A stretch of DNA of 64,000 nt from Candidatus Hydrogenedentota bacterium. Lineage in GTDB: Bacteria; UBA8481; J006. The notes beneath the pieces are model-generated. The model made no database searches. It was given only the letters and a program-made list of their open reading frames with translations, and was not told where the DNA came from. This document shows, piece by piece, positions 46,021 through 54,427 of the stretch. The position numbers and the translations under genes were made by a program. The DNA lies in assembly GCA_003697085.1 (NCBI GenBank), contig RFFU01000074.1, positions 135,725-199,724 of the forward strand, given 5' to 3'. Position 1 is the first letter of the stretch. Every line of letters starts with the position of its first letter.

Positions 46021-48948
46021 CTAACTCAGTCTCAGATAGAGTCCCTTACCGGAAACAATAGGAACGGAAAAAGAGAACCACTGTTCCCCTTCTTCCATTA
46101 AAGCATAGCGCTCACCGGTGGCCAAGTCTTCCACGAAATCAGCTCGAGGTTGATCGATCCGGACCTTAAAAGTATGAAAGAAAGGCTGTGTCTTGAGAAA
46201 ACTCAGAGCCAGAAAAAATTCTCCGCTGGAGCCACGCACGACGTCTTTGAAGATGTTCAGCTGTTCAGAGGTGAAGTCCCTCGGTTGGATTTTCAAATAT
46301 TGAGCCATTCGAACAAGGGAATGATGCTTTAAAGAGAGGCAGGATTCGTTATGGATATTACCATCAAGGGAATCGGAGGAATCATCGTATCCGGCGAGGA
46401 GAAGATTTCCTTTCCCGAAGGGACGTTTTACGAGGACAGGGCGGCCGGAAAGATCTTTCCAGAGGACGATTCCTTCAGATTTAACCGTGAAAGCGTTCCC
46501 CGTTGCTTGGCCTCCGCCAAACGAATCGGGGAAACGGACAGTCTTGAGCGAATAATCGTCGTATTGAACATCTTCGATCTTGAAGATCTGCCTTAAAAAA
46601 GTTCGTGGTGGGTTTGTCGGGAGGCAAGAATGCGGAAAGATCAAAAGGTTGAGTCCTTTTTCGACAGACTCTCTGAGGAGCCAATAATATTCTTCATCTT
46701 CAGGGAGGAGGGGAACTCCCGATTCCGTGGTGTCGGAAGATGGAAGAGCGAGGAGACGGTAGCAGGAAAAGTCGAAACGGTGTTTCTTACAAAGGTAGTC
46801 CGCGGTTTCATCAATCCGGAGGGCGACATGAGGCAGTTTGTTAGGGGTATTCCAACGGCCTTCCCCGAGAACGGCGATTTCCGGATGGCGGCGTTGCGCC
46901 CCCATAATCGAGCGGCGGATATATCCGATACGCGCAACCTCTTCGCCAAAGACGTTGAGATCCGGGCCGGGTATTGTGTTGTAGTAGGCATTGAAGCGAA
47001 GGGAGCCGAAAAGCGCTTGATCAAGTTCCTTATAGGTGCCTCCAACCTGCCACGCTTCCCCTCCCCATTTTCGACCTGCGTTGTGTAAATATACCTTTGA
47101 AGGGTGAAATTTTTTTTCTTCCTGGAAATGTCGTTTTTTAACGTCGTACCAGGCGGTTTCAAGGTCGGAAATGGAGCCTAAGCCGTGTCCCGGGATATCC
47201 TCAGGAGTCTTGTTCGGTGCATATTTTAATAATATTCGGCGAATTTCCCGCATCCCTTGTCCCACCGACCATTCTCGGAAGCCGAGATAAACGGACCAGG
47301 CTTGGGGGGAATCGGGTGTAGGGACCGGTATTTCGTCAAAGGTCAAAAATGTTCTTTGAAAGAGAGCATTAATTTTGTGCAAGTCGAAGTTTAGTTCCTT
47401 GGTCAGGTAGCGAACAAATTCTTTGCGTTCGATCGGAGAGTAATCGAAGTAGTCGGGTGGATTAACGTAGTAATGATAGCTGTAGGGAAAATCAGAATTT
47501 CCAAAATCAATAATGAGAAGATCGAGTGCTTTTTCATTTGCATAGCGCATTGCGAGTTGACAAACCATGCCAAAGTAGTGTTGGCGGTAGAAGGGACTCC
47601 AAATTGTGGGGAAATTGCCAGGGCGGCCGAATTTATCGATTGCAGGTTCTTTCAGGGTCCAGCGGGGGACACCGGCTTCCGCCAAACCGGAGCCGAAGGC
47701 GGTTGGAAAAAGCCAGAAACTAATGGAAAAGTTTTCGGATTCAGCGAAAGAGATTAGTTGATCAGGGATGGCCCAGTCGTAACGGCCGGGTTCGGGTTCG
47801 ATATCTTCCCAAGGAAGATTTGCACGAATGAACTGTACCCCCCGATCGAGCAGGCCGCGGACAAAGGTCTTGTATTCTTCAGAAACTCTTCTTGTTTTAA
47901 AGGCGTGATATGTTGAGGCTCCAAAGCCGGGATGACGGCTCGTTCGTTCTTCAAGAACAAATTCTGATTTTTCATGGAAGGAGAGTATTTGGGAGCGCTT
48001 TCGGACGGAAAGATTCCATTTATGGATTCCGGGCTTTCTCGGAGGAAGAGGAATGTCGCGGAGGAGTCGGCCCTCGGCGGGAAGGGAGACAATGTCACGG
48101 AAAACGGTCTTGTGGGAAGAAGTGTTTTCAAGCAAAACTTCGATCTCTTCCAGATGTATTCCCGAGATATTGCGCAGTTCGATTGTTATTGGAGACGATT
48201 CGGATTCCAAATGGACGGCGGGAACGCGGATTGCTCCTTCGATCTCCACAGGGGTCAACCATTTCAACAATTTGAGGATCATCGAGGGAAGGACTTTCCA
48301 TTTGCGATTCAAAAGTCCAGGATTGTAGGACCATTCAAGGGGGTAGGCGCCGCAAGCGACCTCCCGGGGTTCGCCGCCGTTGAATCCGATATGAACGACA
48401 CGGCCTCCAAGAAAACGAGGGTCTTTTCTTTGGATTGTCACGACACAGTTTCTTTCCCAAGCGTCCCCGTTATCGTTACGAATGAGATTTTGCGTTATGT
48501 CATCCGGAAAGCCCGTCGTGCGAATAGCAACGCATTCCAACCCCTCGATCTCTCGAAAATCGTCGAGGGGAGCGAAGATTTCGCGGCCGGCCTCCGTTAT
48601 TCCGGTGATTCGAATGGGATCATTGGCGCGGGTCATATGTAGTTCAAAAGAGTAGACGTTTCTATACGGATACCACGAATCTTTGTGGGGAATATCGCCA
48701 AGGAAAAAGAGGCTTCCCCCTTCTTCATGGAAGCGGATAATCGCCCGTAATGCTTCGTGGGAGAAGTTACCTTTCGAATAAGGAAGCGCGAGAACATCTG
48801 TATGGGTTCGCGAGAGGTTTTCCAACTCGTGATGCCGGATGAAAACAGGGGAGAACTCAGGATGTTTTTCTAGAAGTTGCATGAGGTCATCGGCTGTATA
48901 TTCGGCAACCGGTTGGAAGGCAGGGTCTTTCAAAATAGCAACTTTCAT
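46021..48948 (-). CDS. GH42-like beta-galactosidase-family protein with amidotransferase-like N-domain
   Basis: A 975-residue protein without a signal peptide. Residues 1-230 resemble a ThuA/glutamine-amidotransferase-like Rossmann domain ('IIRFHEEGGSLFFLGD'). An Ig-like spacer covers about 240-335. A TIM barrel with GH42-like start ('FIRANLPWEDIEPEPGRYDW' near 395) follows. Another class I amidotransferase-like fold ('RLLALPSS', about 690-850), as in the trimerisation domain of GH42, precedes a C-terminal beta domain. GH42 enzymes act on beta-galactosides, but the catalytic acids cannot be assigned with certainty, and this may be a distinct subfamily. The RBS AGGAGATT precedes the ATG. Confidence 0.65.
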   Translation of the reverse strand: MKVAILKDPAFQPVAEYTADDLMQLLEKHPEFSPVFIRHHELENLSRTHTDVLALPYSKGNFSHEALRAIIRFHEEGGSLFFLGDIPHKDSWYPYRNVYSFELHMTRANDPIRITGITEAGREIFAPLDDFREIEGLECVAIRTTGFPDDITQNLIRNDNGDAWERNCVVTIQRKDPRFLGGRVVHIGFNGGEPREVACGAYPLEWSYNPGLLNRKWKVLPSMILKLLKWLTPVEIEGAIRVPAVHLESESSPITIELRNISGIHLEEIEVLLENTSSHKTVFRDIVSLPAEGRLLRDIPLPPRKPGIHKWNLSVRKRSQILSFHEKSEFVLEERTSRHPGFGASTYHAFKTRRVSEEYKTFVRGLLDRGVQFIRANLPWEDIEPEPGRYDWAIPDQLISFAESENFSISFWLFPTAFGSGLAEAGVPRWTLKEPAIDKFGRPGNFPTIWSPFYRQHYFGMVCQLAMRYANEKALDLLIIDFGNSDFPYSYHYYVNPPDYFDYSPIERKEFVRYLTKELNFDLHKINALFQRTFLTFDEIPVPTPDSPQAWSVYLGFREWSVGQGMREIRRILLKYAPNKTPEDIPGHGLGSISDLETAWYDVKKRHFQEEKKFHPSKVYLHNAGRKWGGEAWQVGGTYKELDQALFGSLRFNAYYNTIPGPDLNVFGEEVARIGYIRRSIMGAQRRHPEIAVLGEGRWNTPNKLPHVALRIDETADYLCKKHRFDFSCYRLLALPSSDTTESGVPLLPEDEEYYWLLRESVEKGLNLLIFPHSCLPTNPPRTFLRQIFKIEDVQYDDYSLKTVRFPDSFGGGQATGNAFTVKSEGIVLWKDLSGRPVLVKRPFGKGNLLLAGYDDSSDSLDGNIHNESCLSLKHHSLVRMAQYLKIQPRDFTSEQLNIFKDVVRGSSGEFFLALSFLKTQPFFHTFKVRIDQPRADFVEDLATGERYALMEEGEQWFSFSVPIVSGKGLYLRLS

Positions 48949-49187
48949 CCGTGAATCTCCTATTTTTGAAGTTGTTGCGTTTTAAAAAAAGGAAGATAAG
49001 ATGTTAAATCGGAAACGAGGGGGAGAGTATCAATTTTTATCCTGGCGGCAAGGCGTTTATTTCGCAAAGACGCTCCCTGGAATCAAGCGGAAGAAAACCA
49101 GCGAAGGAATACGCATTTGGAGGAAACGGTGGGGAGGAAAAACGTGCGATCGTCTGCGGCTCGTCAAAAAGAGGAGGAAATGGGAAC

Positions 49188-50975
49188 TTGCGGGTAATTA
49201 TTGAGACAAAGAATGAAAGAGGTCAAAGGATTCCGTGCACGATTCATCTCAAGGATAAGGAGGAAAGGTGTTTTTCGAGGGGATGGTATACGGATTACGA
49301 ATGGATCTATTCTTCCGGACGGGCTGTTTTTGAGGTGGAGGGAGCGGCGTTTCCCTTGAGGGTCATCGTTCGTCGAGGTGCAAGATGCAGGGAAATAGTC
49401 GATGAAATCGGAGAGGAGGCATGCGGGGACTCCCAAGAGGTCGTCCGGGAGTACTCCCTTCAGAGGTGGGATAAGGGGATATTAGAGGGGTGGTTTTGTG
49501 GAGATGCACACAACCATGTGGCGAGGTCAGAAAAAGTCGAGGATTTTCGAACGATGTGGGATGCGGCCGAGGTGGCTGCGGCTGAGGGGCTCGATTTTGT
49601 GGGTTTGGGTTCGCCATGGACGCGAACTCACCACGTGAAATATCGGGACTCTATCGGACGGCCATTGGAGGCGATAACAGAAGATGAGCGGGTGAAAGGG
49701 AAGTCGGTACCGGAGATTTGCGAAGAGATATCGCAGAAAGGTATTGTTTTAGCGATACCGGGGAACGAATTCATAAAAACGCGTTTTGCTCATCTTTTCC
49801 TCTTTGGTGGGAATATCGACGAAGATTACTGGCGGTATTACGATGATGTTTTTGATTTTTGGCAGTGTTCACGCTCAAGACGCGTTCGGGAACAGGAGCC
49901 CGAGTATCGTCTGAGGCCGATTTATGAAATATTGACGGACGAACGGTACTGCTGGGGAGCACGGGTATATGCTCATCCCACAAGTTGGTGGTATGAACCC
50001 GAGGCGGGTTTTGTAACAAATATTGCGGCCACTCTTCCCTTCGATACCCTTGTTGGCCCCTTGTACGATGCGATAGTGGTGATGGGGTATGAACCGGAGA
50101 GGCGAGAGTATCAGGAGTTATGGTACGAGTTATTGAATAGAGGATATCGTATCACGGCGGTTTCGGAATTAGATGCATGTTTTGATAATCGAAGATCCTT
50201 TTGCAATCGCCCGTTGGTATTGACTTATTGTCATATAGGGGACGATGTGATTGGGGCGAAGACGATAGCGGAAGCTGTAAAAAAGGGAAAAACGTTTGTA
50301 AGTTCCGGACCTCTGTTGGACATACGGGAAGAGGGAAAGACGGTTATCGGTGCGGTTTTGCCCTCCGACGGGCAAGAGCGGAAATGGAGCCTATTCGGAG
50401 ATTATCAAATGCGATCGAGCGACGGCATTTCGCGTGTTCAATTAATTAGAAACGGGAAAATCCTACGGGAGTGGCGGCCGTGCGGGAGTTTCGAGGAATC
50501 TATTACAATCTGTGAACGGGAAGATTCTTGGTATGTGATGAAGGTGTATGGGAAGGAGGAGAAACGGGAACTTGCCCTATCGAGTGCTGTGTATTTCCGG
50601 AGAGATCTGAAACATCCCTTTTCCGGCCCGGTGATGACTCCTTTTGAGATTCGGGGGGGGAGGAATCAAGTTTTGGGATGCCGGGTTCACGATTTTGCGA
50701 CGGGAAAGGAGAAAACGTATTGGGGAAAGGAGCGGGTTGAATTCGAAGCAACCGCGGCGTGTACCATAGAGGTGTTTGACCGGGAGGCGGGGAAAAAGAT
50801 AAGAGAGGTTCGTCCGTTTTTCGATCACAAGCCGATATGGGATCACGCGCGGCATCTGTATTTGGGCAGATTTATTCGAAAGGAATTGGCATGCGGAGAG
50901 GTGCCGGTTGAGGCATTTCGAATAGGCGAGCTCCGAGACATTTTGCTACGAAAGATGATATTTCACGTGTCCTAA
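49188..50975 (+). CDS. CehA/McbA-type PHP-superfamily metallohydrolase
   Basis: A 595-residue protein with no signal peptide. After an N-terminal beta domain of about 100 residues comes the metal-binding block 'GDAHNH' (about residue 106), typical of CehA/McbA-family PHP hydrolases. 'GNEFIKTRFAHLFLFG', 'YAHPTSWW' and 'ITAVSELDAC' supply further likely metal ligands. A C-terminal Ig-like domain follows ('GISRVQLIRNGKILREW'). Members hydrolyse phosphate or carbamate esters; many are uncharacterised and sit beside glycan genes. The TTG start is used because an AGGAGG site lies about 12 bases upstream and no in-frame ATG is near. It diverges from the GH42-like gene. Confidence 0.75.
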   Translation: MRVIIETKNERGQRIPCTIHLKDKEERCFSRGWYTDYEWIYSSGRAVFEVEGAAFPLRVIVRRGARCREIVDEIGEEACGDSQEVVREYSLQRWDKGILEGWFCGDAHNHVARSEKVEDFRTMWDAAEVAAAEGLDFVGLGSPWTRTHHVKYRDSIGRPLEAITEDERVKGKSVPEICEEISQKGIVLAIPGNEFIKTRFAHLFLFGGNIDEDYWRYYDDVFDFWQCSRSRRVREQEPEYRLRPIYEILTDERYCWGARVYAHPTSWWYEPEAGFVTNIAATLPFDTLVGPLYDAIVVMGYEPERREYQELWYELLNRGYRITAVSELDACFDNRRSFCNRPLVLTYCHIGDDVIGAKTIAEAVKKGKTFVSSGPLLDIREEGKTVIGAVLPSDGQERKWSLFGDYQMRSSDGISRVQLIRNGKILREWRPCGSFEESITICEREDSWYVMKVYGKEEKRELALSSAVYFRRDLKHPFSGPVMTPFEIRGGRNQVLGCRVHDFATGKEKTYWGKERVEFEATAACTIEVFDREAGKKIREVRPFFDHKPIWDHARHLYLGRFIRKELACGEVPVEAFRIGELRDILLRKMIFHVS

Positions 50976-51017
50976 CGAAGCGGGAACATACCGTATACCA
51001 CCAAGAGAATGGGTTGT

Positions 51018-51047
51018 TTGCAAGGAATTTAAAACGTTTGTTATAAT
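51018..51047 (+). promoter_or_regulatory. Promoter for the large PilX/GspK-like gene
   Basis: TTGCAA (51018-51023) and a perfect TATAAT (51042-51047) are spaced by 18 bases. Transcription would begin near 51053-51055, making an ATG at 51054 almost leaderless. The ATG at 51078 with GGTGGAG upstream is therefore the better start. Confidence 0.65.
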
Positions 51048-51077
51048 GATGCAATGAGAAAGTCATTCGGTGGAGAA

Positions 51078-54047
51078 ATGAAAAGGCCCGAAGGGAGGCA
51101 TCGCGATCAAAGGGGGAGCGCTTTGCTTTTTCTTTTTCTGATACTGGCGGTTGGAACGATACTTGGTATTACCTTGAGCCAAATATTGAAAAATCAAACA
51201 AAGACGCTTGAAGTGCAGGATGATTTGGTTCGCGCACGTTGGATCGCTCAGGCGGGCATGGCTCAAATTGTCTTTCTCCTCAAGGAAAATTATTTTAAGA
51301 ACCGGTACAAAGTGATTCCTGAAATCGGAGATACCGAGCCGAGATACCGCTCCCCAGACGAAGACGATGAGATCAAATACGAACCGTTTGAAGGAGGAGG
51401 ATATATTGCCGCTGTTTCAGAGATTCCGAACTCCGTCGGGAACCACGTTGCCGAGATTCTGGTAGCCGCTGATTTTAAAGGTTCGAAATCGGTCTTATTG
51501 ACTCAGGTTGCTTTTGATGCGCCGACAGACTACGTACTCTATTCCCGGCAACCGGAGTTCTTTTCGGAACAGTCGATCTACGGGCCGATATATGTGGATA
51601 ATCCGATCGAGGCGATAGAGCGTTTTCACATCTATCGTCGGAAGGATATTCGAGGCCCATTGATCAACACAACAAGTGTGTATTTTCAGAGCAAGGCGGC
51701 CCACACGGCACCGGATGTCAAACAGTTTCATATTTCGGAGAGTACGGATCCGATCACAGGAAATTTGACCGACGAGATCGGGAAAGAGAGTTTAAGTGAC
51801 GTGCAAACGACGAACGTAGAGAATTCCGGATATTGGATCGGAACGATAGGAGGAAATAAGGCTCAATTTCTAAATACTATTGCGGATCCGACCTTTCCGA
51901 CGAACATTTATCCAGGAGGGACGCCGGCTTCTCCGACGTACACGAACGTGTTCGGCGTGTCGGAAAACCTTGTTCGAGATCAGTTTCACGATCCCATCGA
52001 GATCAAACTGACACCTGTCACCCAAACGGATATCAACGATCTAATAGATCCCGATTTTACCATTACGGATGTCAGTTCTCCGGAGTTGGGGGCTCCGGTT
52101 AGTTTTCGCAATCTATGGTTAAAGAACTGGGAGGGGCCGTTAACGCCAGCAGGGACGAACGGGATAGGCGAGAAAAGATACAAATATGATGCGGGAGTAA
52201 GCGGCGGGAAGGAGAAAATTCCGATCGTGGTCATTATACCCAAGGGGCAGGATTTCAATACTTTTACGGACCAGGTGGGTTTGAGGTTTCTCACGTCCCG
52301 CTATGCGTTAAACCCGAATGATTACACCGTGGCGTACGACGAAGCGAGCGTTGGAGTTGGATACATCGATGTGACGAAGGGCGATGATTATTTTCCGAAG
52401 AACTATGTAGGAAGATCACCGGCGGATCCCTGGACGAATGTGACCTACGATGTTACAAAATTGAGTTCTTCTTGGGACATTTACATACCGAAACGCGTAG
52501 ATGCGGTGGCCGTCGATCTCGGGTCGGCGATATCGGCGAGCCATTTTCCGAAAAACGGTTTGATTTATTCTACGGTGCCCATTCTCCTTTTTGGTTCTCC
52601 ACCGTCCGGGACACCGGATTTTACAATTTATTGTACGGAGAATGTTTATTTACGGAACATTAACGTAGCGTTCGACAAAGAAGGAAATTCAGTAGGATAT
52701 TCCTCGGATGATCCAAATGCTCCGCGGATCGGTATCATTTCACCAAAAATGATCTTTGTGGACGTCGCCGATGGTTACCGTTTAAACAATCAGGATTTTT
52801 CGAAGTTTGATTGGAAGGTAGGGTGGATTGTCGGGGCGAATCTTGATTTGAGCGAGAACGTCAGCGGTGAAAACGCCGGGAAAAACGCGATGGCCCTGTC
52901 ACTTGTAACCAACGGAAATCCTGTGGGGGCTCCGACGTTTTCGGGGGATGAGTACATATTGCCGGAGGGAGGCTTTCCTCCGGTATTTCGGGGCTGGTTG
53001 GACGTGGAGTGGTCGAATCCCGCCTTGGAAAATGGAAAAGAAGTAACCGTGAAGATCTTTACGGCCAACACAGATGTGGAGGTGTCGATTGATAACCGAG
53101 CGACATGGTTTGTTCCGACGGCGAATGGAGATTTTCGTGATTTTGATTATACGCCGAAGAGTCATCGAATTCGTATTTGGATACGCGACAAACTAGGTGG
53201 GGGGAGTTCAAAGGTAGGAAGGATCGAGGTTTATCGAAAGGACTGTCCGGATTATGCCCAGGCGATAGGAAGCGATTGGGAGACGTTTGCGGAAGGACAT
53301 TATCCGGGAATAACAGCATCGGAAAAGGCGTGGATCGGGAACAACAACAGTGGAGCGATCTTTATGACGGAGGAAGGCGGGGTGTTGAAGGATTATCTTC
53401 CGTATCATCGACGGGTAGAATCTCTCACGGGTGATGTCGGGGCGATGCATCTCGCTCCAGGAATGTATTATTCCAACCATCCGATTGAAGGGACCGCTGT
53501 TGAGGAGGCAGACGTCACGCTGAATAAAGTTATTCTTTTTTCAATGGCTCCCGGAACGGTTGGATCGGGCATTATATCTGCGTTCGACAGTATTGGAGGG
53601 CAAAAGGGGGACGGGACTATCGGTTTTGTGGGGAATCCGGGCATTTATGCGTCAGCGGGGAATCCGGAAGCAAGGTACTCGGGTTTTGAGGTACGGGATG
53701 TTCCCCAACCGGTGGTCACGATGATCGGATCATTCATCAAAGGGGCGTTCACCGGCTACGAGGACCCGACCGTTTTCGATCCGGAGACAACGGCGAACTT
53801 TGCGGTTGTCCTTCCTTGGTTTCGGCCGAGTTATGCAAATTCACTGCGCCAGGGAATTCCTCCTGCATTTCCGATTTTAGGACGAACCCTCCAACAAGGG
53901 ACGGTTGAGTTTTCAAAGGCGAGTACATTTTTTGAGAGCTACCGGTCTCTCTTGGAAGAGACGGATTTTTCGGATCCGGGTTTTGAAACTCTCGATTTTC
54001 AGAAAAAAATTATCGATGTACTTTCTCTTTTGACAAGCGGTGAATAA
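51078..54047 (+). CDS. Very large PilX/GspK-like minor pilin with surface passenger
   Basis: A 989-residue protein. The N-terminus is a short basic leader (MKRPEGRHRDQRG) followed by a pilin-type helix 'SALLFLFLILAVGTILGITL'. It lacks Glu5, as in GspK and PilX-type minor pilins that sit at the fibre tip. 'WIAQAGMAQIVFLL' matches the helix after the stalk in PilX N-terminal domains. The remaining roughly 900 residues are beta-rich with many Asp, Gly and aromatic residues and no recognised domain except a possible jelly-roll near 640-720. Typical PilX/GspK proteins are 180-350 residues. A tip adhesin or structural cap is inferred. It has its own promoter, and the next gene is a giant surface protein. 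Confidence 0.72.
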   Translation: MKRPEGRHRDQRGSALLFLFLILAVGTILGITLSQILKNQTKTLEVQDDLVRARWIAQAGMAQIVFLLKENYFKNRYKVIPEIGDTEPRYRSPDEDDEIKYEPFEGGGYIAAVSEIPNSVGNHVAEILVAADFKGSKSVLLTQVAFDAPTDYVLYSRQPEFFSEQSIYGPIYVDNPIEAIERFHIYRRKDIRGPLINTTSVYFQSKAAHTAPDVKQFHISESTDPITGNLTDEIGKESLSDVQTTNVENSGYWIGTIGGNKAQFLNTIADPTFPTNIYPGGTPASPTYTNVFGVSENLVRDQFHDPIEIKLTPVTQTDINDLIDPDFTITDVSSPELGAPVSFRNLWLKNWEGPLTPAGTNGIGEKRYKYDAGVSGGKEKIPIVVIIPKGQDFNTFTDQVGLRFLTSRYALNPNDYTVAYDEASVGVGYIDVTKGDDYFPKNYVGRSPADPWTNVTYDVTKLSSSWDIYIPKRVDAVAVDLGSAISASHFPKNGLIYSTVPILLFGSPPSGTPDFTIYCTENVYLRNINVAFDKEGNSVGYSSDDPNAPRIGIISPKMIFVDVADGYRLNNQDFSKFDWKVGWIVGANLDLSENVSGENAGKNAMALSLVTNGNPVGAPTFSGDEYILPEGGFPPVFRGWLDVEWSNPALENGKEVTVKIFTANTDVEVSIDNRATWFVPTANGDFRDFDYTPKSHRIRIWIRDKLGGGSSKVGRIEVYRKDCPDYAQAIGSDWETFAEGHYPGITASEKAWIGNNNSGAIFMTEEGGVLKDYLPYHRRVESLTGDVGAMHLAPGMYYSNHPIEGTAVEEADVTLNKVILFSMAPGTVGSGIISAFDSIGGQKGDGTIGFVGNPGIYASAGNPEARYSGFEVRDVPQPVVTMIGSFIKGAFTGYEDPTVFDPETTANFAVVLPWFRPSYANSLRQGIPPAFPILGRTLQQGTVEFSKASTFFESYRSLLEETDFSDPGFETLDFQKKIIDVLSLLTSGE

Positions 54048-54059
54048 GACCTCTTTTTA

Positions 54060-54165
54060 CCTCCTGAAAACAGAAAGATAAGAAGAAAGTTCCTTAAAAA
54101 AGATGTGATAACAATCTGCCGTTTTTTAGTTCAGATTAGTTCAGAGTCGAGAAGTTTTCAGGAGG
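54060..54165. repeat. 12-bp inverted repeats flanking 82 bp that include a tandem 10-bp repeat
   Basis: CCTCCTGAAAAC (54060-54071) and its exact reverse complement GTTTTCAGGAGG (54154-54165) enclose 82 bp. Inside, TTAGTTCAGA occurs twice in tandem (54126-54145). It could be a small mobile-element remnant, a long-range RNA stem, or an operator region. No transposase is nearby. Confidence 0.55.
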
Positions 54166-54195
54166 AGGGGCGCGGCGAGGATGGACCTCCTTGTT

Positions 54196-54212
54196 GCAGG
54201 CAAGATGCCTGC
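54196..54212. repeat. Small palindromic element GCAGGCA-AGA-TGCCTGC
   Basis: Perfect 7-bp arms with a 3-base loop, followed by GGTCCCAGG. This is the same design as the element at 12967-12981. Such 'GCAGGCAAGATGCCTGC' hairpins are, to my knowledge, frequent dispersed intergenic repeats in environmental genomes. Confidence 0.5.
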
Positions 54213-54310
54213 GGTCCCAGGAAGCGTTTCCGCTCCGCGGGCGGTTCGACACGCGCCGAGGAATCCTGAAAAAAGACATTTTTCTGTCACAAAAGGGGGG
54301 GCAGAAGGTG

Positions 54311-54316
54311 TATAAT
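54311..54316 (+). promoter_or_regulatory. Candidate -10 box for the second giant gene
   Basis: A perfect TATAAT lies about 110 bases upstream of the chosen GTG. No good -35 is present at 16-18 bases; CTGTCA at 54284-54289 is too far (21 bases). It would give a leader of about 105 bases containing the purine tract. Confidence 0.35.
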
Positions 54317-54427
54317 TTCTTCCGGACTGTATCCCTGCCGGGAGGGTGAGAAACGAGAGAGGAACGGGGAGAGGAGAGGAGGGGGAGGGAGCGGACGTCA
54401 CCGAGAGGCCGTCGCCGGAAGGAAGGA

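Larger units (their letters stand above)
54048..54427. other. 380-bp structured intergenic region before the second giant gene
   Basis: No gene is supported. The region holds a perfect 12-bp inverted repeat (54060-54071 and 54154-54165), a tandem 10-bp direct repeat (54126-54145), a 7-bp hairpin (54196-54212), a TATAAT box (54311-54316) and a purine-only tract (54366-54391). It separates normal-composition DNA from the GC-rich giant gene. Confidence 0.7.

Noticed and set aside
49001-49204. 67-codon basic open frame before the CehA/McbA-type gene
   Set aside because: A weak purine-rich site precedes it, but it has no recognisable motif, overlaps the next gene and has shadow-like Lys/Arg composition.
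54060-54165. Insertion sequence bounded by terminal inverted repeats
   Set aside because: The enclosed 82 bp cannot encode a transposase and no target-site duplication is evident, so it is reported only as a repeat.
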